From the NCBI RefSeq assembly GCF_000719285.1, contig NZ_JOFS01000015.1:86936-150935 (forward strand): 64,000 nt of DNA. The letters run 5' to 3'. Source of the DNA: Streptomyces bicolor (GTDB lineage: Bacteria > Actinomycetota > Actinomycetes > Streptomycetales > Streptomycetaceae). Numbering within the stretch: the stretch's first letter is position 1; each line of letters begins with the position of its first letter. A program made the translations under genes and the position numbers. Below the pieces are notes generated by a model, which saw only the letters and a program-made list of their open reading frames with translations, was not told the origin of the DNA and did no database searches. Shown here piece by piece: positions 25,002 through 35,585 of the stretch.

Positions 25002-25910
25002 GTGAGCGATCAGGACACTCATGGGTTCGGTCCGCTGGACCTGAACCTGTTGCGCACATTCCTTGCCGTGCACCGCCTGGGGTCCTTCACCGCCGCTGCA
25101 CGTCGGCTGGGCCTGTCGCAGTCCACCGTGACCACGCAGATCCGGGCGCTGGAGAACCGCCTGGGCCGTGAACTGTTCGAACGCCGGGCCCACGGCGTCA
25201 CCCCGCTACCCCACGCGGACGAACTTGCCATGCGGCTGTCGGCTCCCCTGGATCAGTTGGCCGACATCACCGGCGAGGAGCCGAGCAGCAGCGCGCTACC
25301 AGTGCACCTGGCCGGACCCGCAGAGTTCATGAGTACCCTCGGCCTTCAGACGCTGGCTCCGCTGGTCGCGCAGGGCGTCCGGCTGCGGGTGGCAATCGGA
25401 CTGGCTGAACCGCTGCTCGAGGAACTGCGGGCCGGACGCCACGACCTCGTCGTCTCCACCCGCCGGCCCCGGGGCCGGACGCTGCACACCGAACTCCTCG
25501 CCGACGAGGAGTTCGTTCTGGTCGCTGCCCCGGTCTGGGCCGAACAGCTCAAGGGACAGGACCTGCCCACTGCCCTGGAAAGCCTGCCATTGATCGCCTA
25601 CGCCGAGGACCTGCCCATCGCCCGCCGCTACTGGCGCCACGTCTTCGACCGCCGCCTGCACGCCCAGGCCGCGATCACCATCCCCGACATGCGCAGCGTC
25701 CTGACTGCCCTCACGGTCGGCGCCGGCTGGAGCGTCGTGCCCAGCTACCTTTGCCGGACCGAACTCGCCTCCGGCGCCCTGCGCCTACTGCACCAGCCGG
25801 AGGACCCCCCGATCAACACCGCCTACCTCGTCCAACGCCCGGGCAGTTCCACTAATCCTCACGTCACGCTCGTCCGTGAGCGCCTGGTCGCTGCTGCGAA
25901 GAACTGGTGA
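25002..25910 (+). CDS. LysR-family regulator
   Basis: The 302-residue regulator starts at GTG 25002. It has an N-terminal winged helix (LDLNLLRTFLAVHRLGSFTA, LSQSTVTTQIRALENRLGRE) followed by the substrate-binding domain (about 95-295). Divergent placement next to DJ-1 genes and an inverted repeat in the shared space suggest it controls them and itself. The effector is unknown. Confidence 0.9.
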   Translation: MSDQDTHGFGPLDLNLLRTFLAVHRLGSFTAAARRLGLSQSTVTTQIRALENRLGRELFERRAHGVTPLPHADELAMRLSAPLDQLADITGEEPSSSALPVHLAGPAEFMSTLGLQTLAPLVAQGVRLRVAIGLAEPLLEELRAGRHDLVVSTRRPRGRTLHTELLADEEFVLVAAPVWAEQLKGQDLPTALESLPLIAYAEDLPIARRYWRHVFDRRLHAQAAITIPDMRSVLTALTVGAGWSVVPSYLCRTELASGALRLLHQPEDPPINTAYLVQRPGSSTNPHVTLVRERLVAAAKNW

Positions 25911-26866
25911 GCTCACGCGGTACCCCGAGGTCGTGTCGGCTGACCTTGGGTTGCATCGCCGGCACTCCCGATCAGCTGGGGCACCCACGGGCCAACACAG
26001 CACCATTCATAACGCAGAGCAAGCGCGCTGCGCGGACGGCCGGGCGCGGACTCGTCGCGGCTCTCCGCCCTCTTCCCCAGGCACTTTCGATACACGCCCA
26101 GGCGCGGGTCCGGGGCGAGTGTCCGGGCGGCATGGCCCCGGCGGGTACCTCAGGACGTGGGCGCGTCCAACTGCGGCTCCAGCCGCACCTCGGTCACACT
26201 CACGCCTTCCGGAGCGCCGAACGCCTCAACCATCACGCCGTTGTTGATCGCCGGAGAAGTCCGGCATGCGGTGGACCCGCGCCACTGGGTAGTTCAGGCT
26301 CGCCAGCTTGTCCCGCATCTCCTCGTACGTGGCCGTGTCCAGCCCCGAGAACGCCCTGCTGATGCGCAGTTGGTGCCTCTCGGCCGCGCACTCCTCCGTC
26401 GCGGTCAACGGCACCGGGTCGACCAGGACGGGCAGCGTGGAGTCGGGGGTCGGTTCCGCTGCCGTCGTGTCGGCGACGGAGACGGATGCCACGTCATCGA
26501 CGCCACCGGAGACGTCCGGGGCGCACCTCTGCGAGATGATGACGCGGCAAGCGGCAGGCGCGGACCGGGGAGCCTCCCCGGCGCCGGCGGACGCATGTCC
26601 GGGCGTTCACCCGCGGTGTTCGATCCCGACAGGTGAACACAACCGACGGTTCTGGTCGTGGCGTGGTATGCGTTGAGGTGTGGGTGACTGGCGTCGTCAC
26701 TCTCCGTCACTACCGGTTCAGTGATCGACTCGGCGGCGAAGAGGCGCGAGTTTACCCACCCAAACCGATACCTATGCGTCGCGTGGCCAGATTTTCTTCC
26801 CCAAACGGGTTGAACTTTTGTTGATCGTGGGTCAGTTGGCCACCCCGGCGTCCTACCCTCTAGAGG
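25911..26866. other. Gene-poor stretch between lysR and the amidohydrolase
   Basis: Roughly 950 bases have no gene that can be supported well. The only coding-like signal is a minus-strand frame around 26150-26492. The last 150 bases are relatively AT-rich (around 26740-26830) and probably contain the amidohydrolase promoter. No repeat, RNA gene or mobile element was recognised. Confidence 0.5.
26150..26492 (-). pseudogene. Possible frameshifted small gene, function unknown
   Basis: One frame from GTG 26492 gives 88 residues (ATEECAAERHQLRISRAFSG, YEEMRDKLASLNYPVARVHR) and stops at 26226. At the end of that frame the +1 shifted frame continues with coding-like sequence (SPAINNGVMVEAFGAPEGVS, EVRLEPQLDAPTS) to a stop at 26150. 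A single frameshift near 26240-26250 would join them. No family was recognised, and it could instead be one short real gene. Confidence 0.3.
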
Positions 26867-26878
26867 GTGAACCAGCTG

Positions 26879-28099
26879 ATGTCCCCAGAGTCCGAAGCCG
26901 ATCAACCCGGGGAAGCGGTCCTTCCCGGCACCCTGCCGGAGGCGCTCCGTGCCGAACTCGTCGAGTTCCGGCGCGACTTGCACATGCACCCGGAGCTCGG
27001 CAACCAGGAGTTCCGTACGACCGCCGCGATCAAGGCCCGCCTGGAGAAGGCCGGCCTGAAGCCTCGCGTGCTCGCCATCGGAACCGGGCTCATCTGTGAC
27101 ATCGGGGAGCCGGACGGCGGGCAGCCCATGCTCGCCCTCCGTGCCGACATCGACGGGCTGCCCATTCCGGACACGAAGAGTGAGTGCCCGTATCGCTCGC
27201 GGGTGCCCGACCGGGCGCATGCGTGTGGGCACGACGTTCATACGACCGTGGTGCTGGGTGCCGGGCTCGTGCTCGCCGAGCTCCACAAGCGCGGGCAGCT
27301 GCCCCGGCCCGTCCGGCTGGTCTTCCAGCCCGCCGAGGAGGTGCTTCCCGGAGGCGCCGCCGATGTCGTCGAGTGCGGGGTGCTCGAAGGGGTCGGCCAG
27401 ATCCTTGCCGTGCACTGCGACCCCAAGGTGGACGCGGGGAAGATCGGTCTGCGGCAGGGCGCCATCACCTCCGCCTGCGACCGGCTCGAAATCGCCCTCG
27501 ACGGGCCCGGTGGGCACACCGCCCGCCCCCACCTGACCACCGACCTCGTCACCGCCGCCGCCCGGGTCGTCACCGACGTCCCCGCACTCGTCGCCCGGCG
27601 CACTGACGCCCGCAGCGGCCTCGCCGTGACCTGGGGGCGTGTCGAGTCCGGTCACGCGCCCAACGTCATCCCGCAGCACGCCGAGCTCTCCGGGACCGTA
27701 CGGTGCCTGGATCTCGACACCTGGCGGCAGGCTCCCGATCTCGTCGTCGCCGCGATCGACGAGGTCGCCAACCTCCATCGCGCCAAGTCGGAGATCAACT
27801 ACATCCGAGGTGTCCCGCCCGTCGTCAACGACCCCGCCGCGACCGAGCTGCTGCGCGAGGCCATGACCGCCCGCCGTGGCGCCGACTCCGTCGAGGGCAC
27901 CGAGCAGAGCCTCGGCGGGGAGGACTTCTCCTGGTACCTGGAGCACGTTCCCGGGGCCATGGCGCGGCTCGGGGTGCGTACGCCGGGGGATCGGATCGGG
28001 CGTGACCTGCACCAAGGTGACTTCGACGTCGATGAGTCGGCCATCGGGGTGGGTGTGGAGCTGTTCACGGCGGCGGCGCTTCTCGACTCCGCGGGTTAG
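26879..28099 (+). CDS. M20-family metallo-amidohydrolase (hippurate/N-acyl-amino-acid hydrolase type)
   Basis: The protein has 406 residues from ATG 26879, with GAGGGTGA 8 nt upstream; GTG 26867 is an alternative. It is a zinc peptidase-fold enzyme with AHACGHDVHTT (Cys116, His118, Asp119), the catalytic-base pair QPAEEVLPGG, AVHCDP and C-terminal LGGEDFSWYLEHVPGAMARL. It hydrolyses N-acyl amino acids or similar amides in the cytoplasm. It lies just upstream of the nucleoside-uptake genes but has no copy of their operator. Confidence 0.88.
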   Translation: MSPESEADQPGEAVLPGTLPEALRAELVEFRRDLHMHPELGNQEFRTTAAIKARLEKAGLKPRVLAIGTGLICDIGEPDGGQPMLALRADIDGLPIPDTKSECPYRSRVPDRAHACGHDVHTTVVLGAGLVLAELHKRGQLPRPVRLVFQPAEEVLPGGAADVVECGVLEGVGQILAVHCDPKVDAGKIGLRQGAITSACDRLEIALDGPGGHTARPHLTTDLVTAAARVVTDVPALVARRTDARSGLAVTWGRVESGHAPNVIPQHAELSGTVRCLDLDTWRQAPDLVVAAIDEVANLHRAKSEINYIRGVPPVVNDPAATELLREAMTARRGADSVEGTEQSLGGEDFSWYLEHVPGAMARLGVRTPGDRIGRDLHQGDFDVDESAIGVGVELFTAAALLDSAG

Positions 28100-28150
28100 G
28101 CCGGAGCCACTTCGCCGTAGGGGGTGCGGAACGTCTGGCGGCTGCGGGTT

Positions 28151-28194
28151 TCGTTGTGGCTGGTCGCGCAGTCCCCGCGCCCCTTGGTTGGCGT
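28151..28194 (-). repeat. GGGGCGCGGGG intergenic repeat, copy 2
   Basis: On the minus strand it reads AAGGGGCGCGGGGACTGCGC followed by GACCAGCC. It belongs to the shorter ACTGCGCGACCAGCC subtype shared with the 58948 and 63161 copies. Confidence 0.65.
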
Positions 28195-28448
28195 TGCCGT
28201 AAGCGGCGTTGAGCGTGGCCGTCGGTCGGCCAACCTCCGCTTGCGGCCGACGCGCAGCGGAGGGAGCCTGAGCCCATGGCGATCGCACCCGAGCGCCATC
28301 ACGCTGACGACACCCCTGGTGACGGAAGGTGTGGTGCGTAAGGGGCGCAATGCCCCATGCGCACCTTTCGATCCGGTGGTTCACAAGGGCTTAACCGGCC
28401 ATCGGCACGTTTGGATAACGGCCAGGCGAAACCCCGTTCCCAGGAGGG

Positions 28449-28462
28449 TCTACGCGCGTTAA
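28449..28462. promoter_or_regulatory. Nucleoside-regulon operator, site 1 (bmp lipoprotein 1)
   Basis: TCTACGCGCGTTAA matches 12 of 14 positions of the palindrome TCTACGCGCGTAGA. The right half-site merges with a TTAATG -10-like hexamer, so a bound repressor would block RNA polymerase. Confidence 0.7.
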
Positions 28463-28514
28463 TGTGCGCCGAACTCAGCACCCACTGCGGGGCTTGGAGA
28501 ATGGGGACTTCACG

Positions 28515-29567
28515 ATGCGTCGGATATCCAAACTGACCCGTGTCGCGGTGGGGGTTGCGTCGATCGCGCTCGCTGCCACGGCGTGTGGCGGTACCAGCAG
28601 TGACAGCGGCGGCAGCGACGGCGGCGACAAGAACCTGGGCCTCGCCATCGCGTACGACATCGGCGGCAAGGGCGACCAGTCCTTCAACGACGCCGCGTAC
28701 GCCGGCCTGCAGAAGGCCCAGAAGGAGTTCGGCTACAAGACCGCCGACATCGAGCCCACCGAGGGCGAGACGGACGCCGACAAGGAGCAGCGTCTGGCCT
28801 CCCTCGCCAAGCAGGGCTACAACCCGGTGATCGGCGTCGGCTTCGCCTACGGCCCCGCGATGGAGGCCGTGGCCAAGAAGTACCCGAAGGTCACCTTCGG
28901 CATCGTCGACTCGGTCGTCGAGGGCGAGAACGTCGCCTCCCTCGTCTTCGCCGAGGAGCAGGCCTCGTACCTGGCCGGCGTCGCTGCGGCCAAGGCCACC
29001 AAGACGAACACGGTCGGCTTCGTGGGCGGTGTGGACATCCCGCTGATCCACAAGTTCGAGGCCGGCTACAAGCAGGGCGTCCAGGACACCAGCGGTGGCA
29101 AGGTCAAGGTCGTCTCGCAGTACCTGACGCAGACCGCGGAGGAGGGCGGCTTCTCCAGCCCGGACAAGGGCAAGGCCGCCGCCGAGGGCCAGATCGAGAA
29201 GAAGGCCGACGTCGTCTACCAGGCGGCCGGTCTGTCCGGGCAGGGCGTCATCGAGGCCGCGGCCAAGGCCAAGGTCTGGGCGATCGGCGTCGACTCCGAC
29301 CAGTACCAGCAGGCGGCGCTCGCCAACTACAAGAACTACATCCTCACCTCCGCCCTCAAGGACGTCGGCGGTGCGGTCTACACGCTGGCCAAGTCCGTCG
29401 AGGACGGCAAGCCGCTCACCGGCACCCAGACCTTCGACCTGAAGGTCAACGGCGTCGGCCTCTCCGAGTCCAACCCGGAGTTCGCGAAGATCGCGGGCCT
29501 CTCCGACGCCGTGGCGAAGGCCAAGGAGGGCATCATCGACGGCTCGATCAAGGTCAAGACCGAGTAG
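28515..29567 (+). CDS. BMP-family nucleoside-binding lipoprotein 1
   Basis: The protein has 350 residues from ATG 28515, with GGGGA 9 nt upstream. The lipoprotein signal ends SIALAATACGG (acylated Cys near 25). The mature part is a basic-membrane-protein/PnrA-type periplasmic-binding fold (GLAIAYDIGGKGDQSFNDAA, NPVIGVGFAYGPAMEAVAKK, VGFVGGVDIPLIHKFEAGYK, VWAIGVDSDQYQ). BMP proteins bind purine nucleosides and feed an ABC importer. It is about 80 percent alike to the next gene by eye. Confidence 0.92.
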   Translation: MRRISKLTRVAVGVASIALAATACGGTSSDSGGSDGGDKNLGLAIAYDIGGKGDQSFNDAAYAGLQKAQKEFGYKTADIEPTEGETDADKEQRLASLAKQGYNPVIGVGFAYGPAMEAVAKKYPKVTFGIVDSVVEGENVASLVFAEEQASYLAGVAAAKATKTNTVGFVGGVDIPLIHKFEAGYKQGVQDTSGGKVKVVSQYLTQTAEEGGFSSPDKGKAAAEGQIEKKADVVYQAAGLSGQGVIEAAAKAKVWAIGVDSDQYQQAALANYKNYILTSALKDVGGAVYTLAKSVEDGKPLTGTQTFDLKVNGVGLSESNPEFAKIAGLSDAVAKAKEGIIDGSIKVKTE

Positions 29568-29585
29568 TCACGGTCGTTGAGCACT

Positions 29586-29623
29586 GAAGCGGGCGGGCAT
29601 CCGGCGGGGTGCCCGCCCGCTTC
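29586..29623 (+). terminator. Hairpin terminator after bmp lipoprotein 1
   Basis: A perfect 14-bp stem GAAGCGGGCGGGCA / TGCCCGCCCGCTTC with a 10-nt loop starts 19 nt after the stop codon. Confidence 0.85.
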
Positions 29624-29760
29624 GCCGTCCGCAGGTCATCCCTGTGTCCGGATCACCCACCGCCACCTTCCCTTTGCTGTCGGCAAGCCCTTGGTCAAGG
29701 CATCGCCTGGAGTTGAACACGGGCCGATAACAAGGTGGACAGAAGGGGTTTTCGGGCGGG

Positions 29761-29774
29761 TCTACGCGCGTTAC
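29761..29774. promoter_or_regulatory. Nucleoside-regulon operator, site 2 (bmp lipoprotein 2)
   Basis: TCTACGCGCGTTAC matches 11 of 14 consensus positions. As at site 1, the end of the palindrome doubles as a TTACTC -10-like hexamer. It lies 83 nt before the ATG. Confidence 0.7.
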
Positions 29775-29856
29775 TCTGCAGCGAAAGCCAGCGCCGTTGC
29801 TGTGAAGCTGTACCGAGCTGTACCGTCCGGCGCTTGTACGACAGGAGTCTCCCCAC

Positions 29857-30906
29857 ATGCGCCGGATTTCCCGGATCACGGTCGCAGGCGCAGCGACCGC
29901 CTCTCTGGCCCTCGCTCTCTCCGCCTGCGGCGGCACCTCCACCGAGGCCTCCTCGGAGTCGAAGGGTGGCGACAAGGGTCTCGCCATCGCCTACGACGTC
30001 GGCGGTAAGGGCGACCAGTCCTTCAACGACGCGGCGTACGCGGGCCTGGAGCAGGCGAAGAAGGAGTTCCAGTACGAGACGCAGGACGTCGAGCCCACCG
30101 AGGGTGAGACGGACGCCGACAAGGAGCAGCGACTGGTGTCGCTGGCCAAGCAGGGCTACAACCCGGTGATCGGCGTCGGCTACGCGTACGCCGCCGCCGT
30201 GAAGGGTGCCGCGGAGAAGTTCCCGGACACCACCTTCGGCATCGTGGACGACTCCACCGTCGAGGCGAAGAACGTGGCCGACCTGGTCTTCTCCGAGGAG
30301 CAGGCCTCATACCTGGCCGGTGTCGCCGCCGCCAAGAGCACCAAGACGAACACGGTCGGCTTCGTGGGCGGTGTGGACATCCCGCTGATCCACAAGTTCC
30401 AGGCCGGCTTCGAGCAGGGCGTCAAGGACACGAACCCCAAGGTCAAGGTCCTCTCCCAGTACCTCACGCAGACCGCGGAGGAGGGCGGCTTCTCCAGCCC
30501 GGACAAGGGCAAGTCGGCCGCCGAGGGCCAGATCGAGAAGAAGGCCGACGTCGTCTACGCGGCCGCTGGTCTGTCCGGTCAGGGCGTCATCGAGGCCGCC
30601 GCCGCCAACAAGGTGTGGGCGATCGGTGTCGACTCGGACCAGTACAAGCAGGAAGCGCTCGCCAAGTACAAGGACTCGATCCTGACCTCGGCGATGAAGG
30701 ACGTCGCCAAGGCGGTCTACAACCTGGCGAAGTCGGTCGAGGACGGCAAGCCCGAGACCGGTATCGTTCGTGGCGATCTGAAGACGGGTGAGGTGAGCCT
30801 GTCGAACTCCAACCCGAAGTTCGCGGACGACACCGAGCTCCAGGACGCCCTCAAGACGGCCAAGGAGAAGATCATCAGCGGCGAGATCAAGGTCGAGTCC
30901 AGCTGA
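29857..30906 (+). CDS. BMP-family nucleoside-binding lipoprotein 2
   Basis: The 349-residue protein has AGGAG 8 nt before the ATG. The lipoprotein signal ends LALALSACGG. The BMP fold has the same landmarks as the first copy (GLAIAYDVGGKGDQSFNDAA, VGFVGGVDIPLIHKFQAGFE, VWAIGVDSDQYK). The C-terminal domain differs most (GIVRGDLKTGEVSLSNSNPK), so ligand preference may have shifted. It precedes the ABC transporter genes and has its own operator-promoter and terminator. Confidence 0.92.
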   Translation: MRRISRITVAGAATASLALALSACGGTSTEASSESKGGDKGLAIAYDVGGKGDQSFNDAAYAGLEQAKKEFQYETQDVEPTEGETDADKEQRLVSLAKQGYNPVIGVGYAYAAAVKGAAEKFPDTTFGIVDDSTVEAKNVADLVFSEEQASYLAGVAAAKSTKTNTVGFVGGVDIPLIHKFQAGFEQGVKDTNPKVKVLSQYLTQTAEEGGFSSPDKGKSAAEGQIEKKADVVYAAAGLSGQGVIEAAAANKVWAIGVDSDQYKQEALAKYKDSILTSAMKDVAKAVYNLAKSVEDGKPETGIVRGDLKTGEVSLSNSNPKFADDTELQDALKTAKEKIISGEIKVESS

Positions 30907-30930
30907 TTCACAGCTACACCCTGAGCAGCG

Positions 30931-30946
30931 GTAACCCCGGGGTTAC
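30931..30946. repeat. Perfect 16-bp palindrome
   Basis: GTAACCCCGGGGTTAC has no spacer. It lies 25 nt after the second BMP stop and just ahead of the terminator. It may be part of the transcript's 3' structure or a protein site. Confidence 0.5.
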
Positions 30947-30954
30947 GTCCGCTC

Positions 30955-31004
30955 AACGGGGTACGGGCAGGCTCTCCCGGCGGGAGCCTTCCCCGTACCC
31001 CGTT
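30955..31004 (+). terminator. Hairpin terminator after bmp lipoprotein 2
   Basis: A 13-bp outer stem AACGGGGTACGGG / CCCGTACCCCGTT encloses an inner AGGCTC/GAGCCT stem. Confidence 0.85.
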
Positions 31005-31041
31005 GTCGCGGTGCGTCGGCCCCTTATCAGGCCATAGGGGC

Positions 31042-31055
31042 GCTACGCGCGTAGA
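31042..31055. promoter_or_regulatory. Nucleoside-regulon operator, site 3 (ABC transporter operon)
   Basis: GCTACGCGCGTAGA matches 13 of 14 positions of the palindrome. It lies upstream of the operon that encodes the ATPase, two permeases, cytidine deaminase and thymidine phosphorylase. Confidence 0.75.
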
Positions 31056-31130
31056 CGACCCCCGTCCCCAGGAGAGTGCGCCATCAACGCGTCCAGCAGC
31101 CCTCCGGCCGGAGCGGCGGTCAACGGTCAG

Positions 31131-32698
<1,568 letters not shown>

Positions 32699-32699
<1 letters not shown>

Positions 32700-33823
32700 T
32701 GAAGAAGTTCGACAAGGAGCGCGTGCTCCTCGCCGTGGCCGGTCCGGTCATCGCGCTCGCCGTGGCCTTCGTGCTGAGCGCGATCGTGCTGATCGCCTCC
32801 GGCAAGAACCCGGTCGAGCCGTTCTCGATCATGTTCGAGCAGGCCACGTTCTCCGACATCCAGGTCCTGATCATCAACCAGGCCTCGATGTACTACATCG
32901 CGGCCCTCGCGGTGGCCATCGGCTTCCGGATGAACCTGTTCAACATCGGCGTCGACGGCCAGTACCAGCTCGCCGCCATGATGGCCGCCATCGTCGGCGC
33001 GCACGCGAACCTGCCGGCCGCCCTCCAGATCCCGCTGCTGCTCCTCACCGCGGTCTGCACCGGTGCCTTCTGGTCCGGCATCGCCGGTGTCCTGAAGGTC
33101 ACCCGCGGCGTCAGCGAGGTCGTCGCGACGATCATGCTCAACGCGATCGCGACCTCGGTCATCGGCTACCTGTGGCTGCCGACCGTCTTCGGTGTGAAGG
33201 TCGGCAACAACAACACCACCGGCGAGATGCACGAGTCCGGCTGGGTCCCCGGCATCGACATGGGCGACGCGGGCGAGATCTACGGCCTGGTCTTCCTCGC
33301 CGTGCTGCTCGGCATCGCCTACTGGGTCGTCCTCAACCGCACCCGCTTCGGCTTCGACCTCCGCGCCTCCGGCGCCTCGGAGAGCGCCGCCGCGGCCAGC
33401 GGTGTCGACCCCAAGCGCATGGTGCTCACCGCCATGCTGCTCTCCGGCGGCATCGCCGGTCTCGCGGGCCTGCCGATCCTGCTCGGCGACACCCACACCT
33501 ACAGCCTCAACTTCCCCACCGGCATCGGCTTCCTCGGCATCGGCATCGCCCTGCTCGGCCGCAACAGCCCGGTCGGCATCGCCTTCGCCGCACTGCTGTG
33601 GGCCTGGCTCGACAAGGCGTCGCCCGAGCTGGACTTCCACGACTACGACAAGGAGATCGCGGTCATCATGCAGGGCCTGATCGTGCTCTCGGTCGTCGTC
33701 TCCTACGAGGCCGTCCGTGAGTGGGGCCTGCGCCGCCAGCAGCGCCGGGTCGGCGCCGAGCTGGCCGCCGGTCACGTCCTGGGCGCCGACAACAACACCA
33801 CGAAGGAGGTGGCGGGCCGATGA
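32699..33823 (+). CDS. Nucleoside ABC transporter permease 1
   Basis: The 374-residue integral membrane protein starts at an ATG overlapping the ATPase stop (TGATG). It has about nine hydrophobic segments and the branched-chain/monosaccharide permease core (NIGVDGQYQLAAMMAAIVGA, RGVSEVVATIMLNAIATSVI). FGFDLRASGASESAAAASGV is the cytoplasmic coupling loop that contacts the ATPase. It pairs with the next gene to form the heterodimeric channel. Confidence 0.92.
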
Positions 33824-35097
33824 CCACCCCGCAGACTTCAGCGGTCGACGTCAACCAGCCCACGCTGCAGCCCGCGGCGCCGACCGGCCGCCGCCTGTCG
33901 TGGCCCGTCCTGCTGCTGGTCATCGCCGGCGCCCTGGCGCTGACCTCGATCGTCCGCATCATCACCGGCGCCGACGGCATCACCAACGTCAGCCAGATGT
34001 CCACCGCGCTCCAGCTCGCCGTGCCGATCGGGCTCGCCGGTCTCGGTGGTCTGTGGGCCGAGCGGGCGGGCGTCGTCAACATCGGCCTCGAGGGCATGAT
34101 GATCCTCGGCACCTGGTTCGGCGCCTGGGCCGGCTTCCAGTGGGGCCCGTGGACCGGTGTCCTGGTCGGCATCCTCGGCGGCGCGATCGGCGGCCTGCTG
34201 CACGCCTTCGTGACCGTCACCTTCAACGTCAACCACATCGTCTCCGGTGTGGCCATCAACATCCTCGCCCTCGGCGCCACCCGCTACCTCGCGCCCCTCG
34301 CCTTCGAGGGCCACGCGGGCGGCTCCGCCAAGCAGTCCCCGGCGATCGAGTCCCTCGGCAACTTCACCGTGCCGGGCCTGTCCGACGGGCTGCGGGACCT
34401 CAACAACCAGGGCTGGTTCTTCATCTCCGACATCGCCGGCCTGCTCGGCGGCCTGGTCACCAACGTCTCCTGGCTGACCCTGATCGCCGTCGCGCTGATC
34501 CCCGCGACCTGGTGGATCCTGTGGCGCACCGCCTTCGGTCTGCGCCTGCGCTCCTGCGGTGAGAACCCGGTCGCGGCCGAGTCCCTCGGTGTGAACGTCT
34601 ACAAGTACAAGTACATCGCCGTGATCATCTCCGGCGGCCTGGCCGGTCTCGGTGGCGTCTTCCTCTCCATCGTGGCCAACCCCTTCTACCTGGAGGGCCA
34701 GGTCAGCGGCCGTGGCTTCATCGGCCTCGCCGCGATGATCTTCGGCAACTGGATGCCGGGCGGCCTCGCCCTCGGCGCCGGCCTGTTCGGCTACACCGAC
34801 AGCCTCAACCTGCGCGGCGGTTCCGAGAACGTCCACGCCCTGCTGCTGCTCGGCGCGCTTTTGCTGATCATCGGCGCCATCTGGCTGCTGATCCGCAAGA
34901 AGTACGTCTCCGCCGCGGTCAGCGCGGTCTTCGGCGCCCTGGTGTTCGCCTGGTACGCGGGCACCAACGAGGTCCCGAACCAGGTCGTCTCCGCGACGCC
35001 GTACGTCATCACGCTCGTCGTCCTCGTCCTGTCCGCGCAACGCCTGCGGATGCCGAAGGCGGACGGCCTGCCGTACCGGAAGGGCCAGGGCAAGTGA
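33820..35097 (+). CDS. Nucleoside ABC transporter permease 2
   Basis: The 425-residue protein starts at an ATG in an ATGA overlap with permease 1, preceded by a full AAGGAGGT. The same permease core is present (RAGVVNIGLEGMMILGTWFG, NHIVSGVAINILALGATRYL, coupling loop FGLRLRSCGENPVAAESLGV). Two or three extra C-terminal membrane segments (about 340-410) extend beyond the usual length. Its stop overlaps cdd as GTGA, so uptake and deamination are cotranslated. Confidence 0.92.
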   Translation: MTTPQTSAVDVNQPTLQPAAPTGRRLSWPVLLLVIAGALALTSIVRIITGADGITNVSQMSTALQLAVPIGLAGLGGLWAERAGVVNIGLEGMMILGTWFGAWAGFQWGPWTGVLVGILGGAIGGLLHAFVTVTFNVNHIVSGVAINILALGATRYLAPLAFEGHAGGSAKQSPAIESLGNFTVPGLSDGLRDLNNQGWFFISDIAGLLGGLVTNVSWLTLIAVALIPATWWILWRTAFGLRLRSCGENPVAAESLGVNVYKYKYIAVIISGGLAGLGGVFLSIVANPFYLEGQVSGRGFIGLAAMIFGNWMPGGLALGAGLFGYTDSLNLRGGSENVHALLLLGALLLIIGAIWLLIRKKYVSAAVSAVFGALVFAWYAGTNEVPNQVVSATPYVITLVVLVLSAQRLRMPKADGLPYRKGQGK

Positions 35098-35501
35098 CCC
35101 CGGCCGCCTCCCACGACGTCGACTGGGACAAGCTGCGCGCGGCGGCCCGGGACGCCATGTCCCGCGCCTACGCCCCGTACTCCGGCTACCCGGTCGGCGT
35201 CGCGGCCCTGGTCGACGACGGCCGTACGATCACCGGCTGCAACGTCGAGAACGCGTCGTACGGGCTGTCGTTGTGCGCCGAGTGCGGGCTGGTCTCGGAG
35301 TTGCAGAACACGGGGGGCGGCAGGCTGACGCACTTCACGTGCGTCGACGGCAAGGGCGACATCCTGGTTCCGTGCGGCCGCTGCCGCCAGCTGCTGTACG
35401 AGTTCGGCGGCGCCGAGCTGCTGCTGGAGACCCCGGCGGGAATCCTGCCGCTGTCGCAGATGCTGCCGCAGGCCTTCGGGCCGGGCCACCTCACCAAGTA
35501 A
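35094..35501 (+). CDS. cdd: Cytidine deaminase
   Basis: This 135-residue zinc hydrolase converts cytidine and deoxycytidine to uridine and deoxyuridine. Motifs are NVENASYGLSLCAECGLVSE (the catalytic Glu sits in the CAE motif; the first Zn cysteine is the Cys before it) and VPCGRCRQLL (the two other Zn cysteines). This matches the tetrameric short form. The GTG start overlaps the permease stop. The product feeds thymidine phosphorylase just downstream. Confidence 0.94.
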   Translation: MTPAASHDVDWDKLRAAARDAMSRAYAPYSGYPVGVAALVDDGRTITGCNVENASYGLSLCAECGLVSELQNTGGGRLTHFTCVDGKGDILVPCGRCRQLLYEFGGAELLLETPAGILPLSQMLPQAFGPGHLTK

Positions 35502-35509
35502 CTCCTGTG

Positions 35510-35550
35510 CGGCCCTTCCGAGTTGCTCCGGCGAGCGCTCGGAGGGGCCG
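35510..35550 (+). terminator. Hairpin between cdd and deoA (possible attenuator)
   Basis: A 13-bp stem CGGCCCTTCCGAG / CTCGGAGGGGCCG with one G-T pair and a 15-nt loop lies 9 nt after the cdd stop and 36 nt before deoA. It may reduce read-through inside the operon or protect the upstream message. Confidence 0.5.
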
Positions 35551-35585
35551 TGCCGTTTCAAGAATGTTCGGCCGGAAGGAAAGCC

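Larger units (their letters stand above)
28100..28514 (+). other. Intergenic region ahead of the first BMP lipoprotein gene
   Basis: About 415 bases without a gene. It holds one copy of the GGGGCGCGGGG repeat (28151-28194, minus orientation), a GCCGTCGG/CCGACG-rich inverted region near 28220-28255, and the operator-promoter of the lipoprotein gene at its end. Confidence 0.55.
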
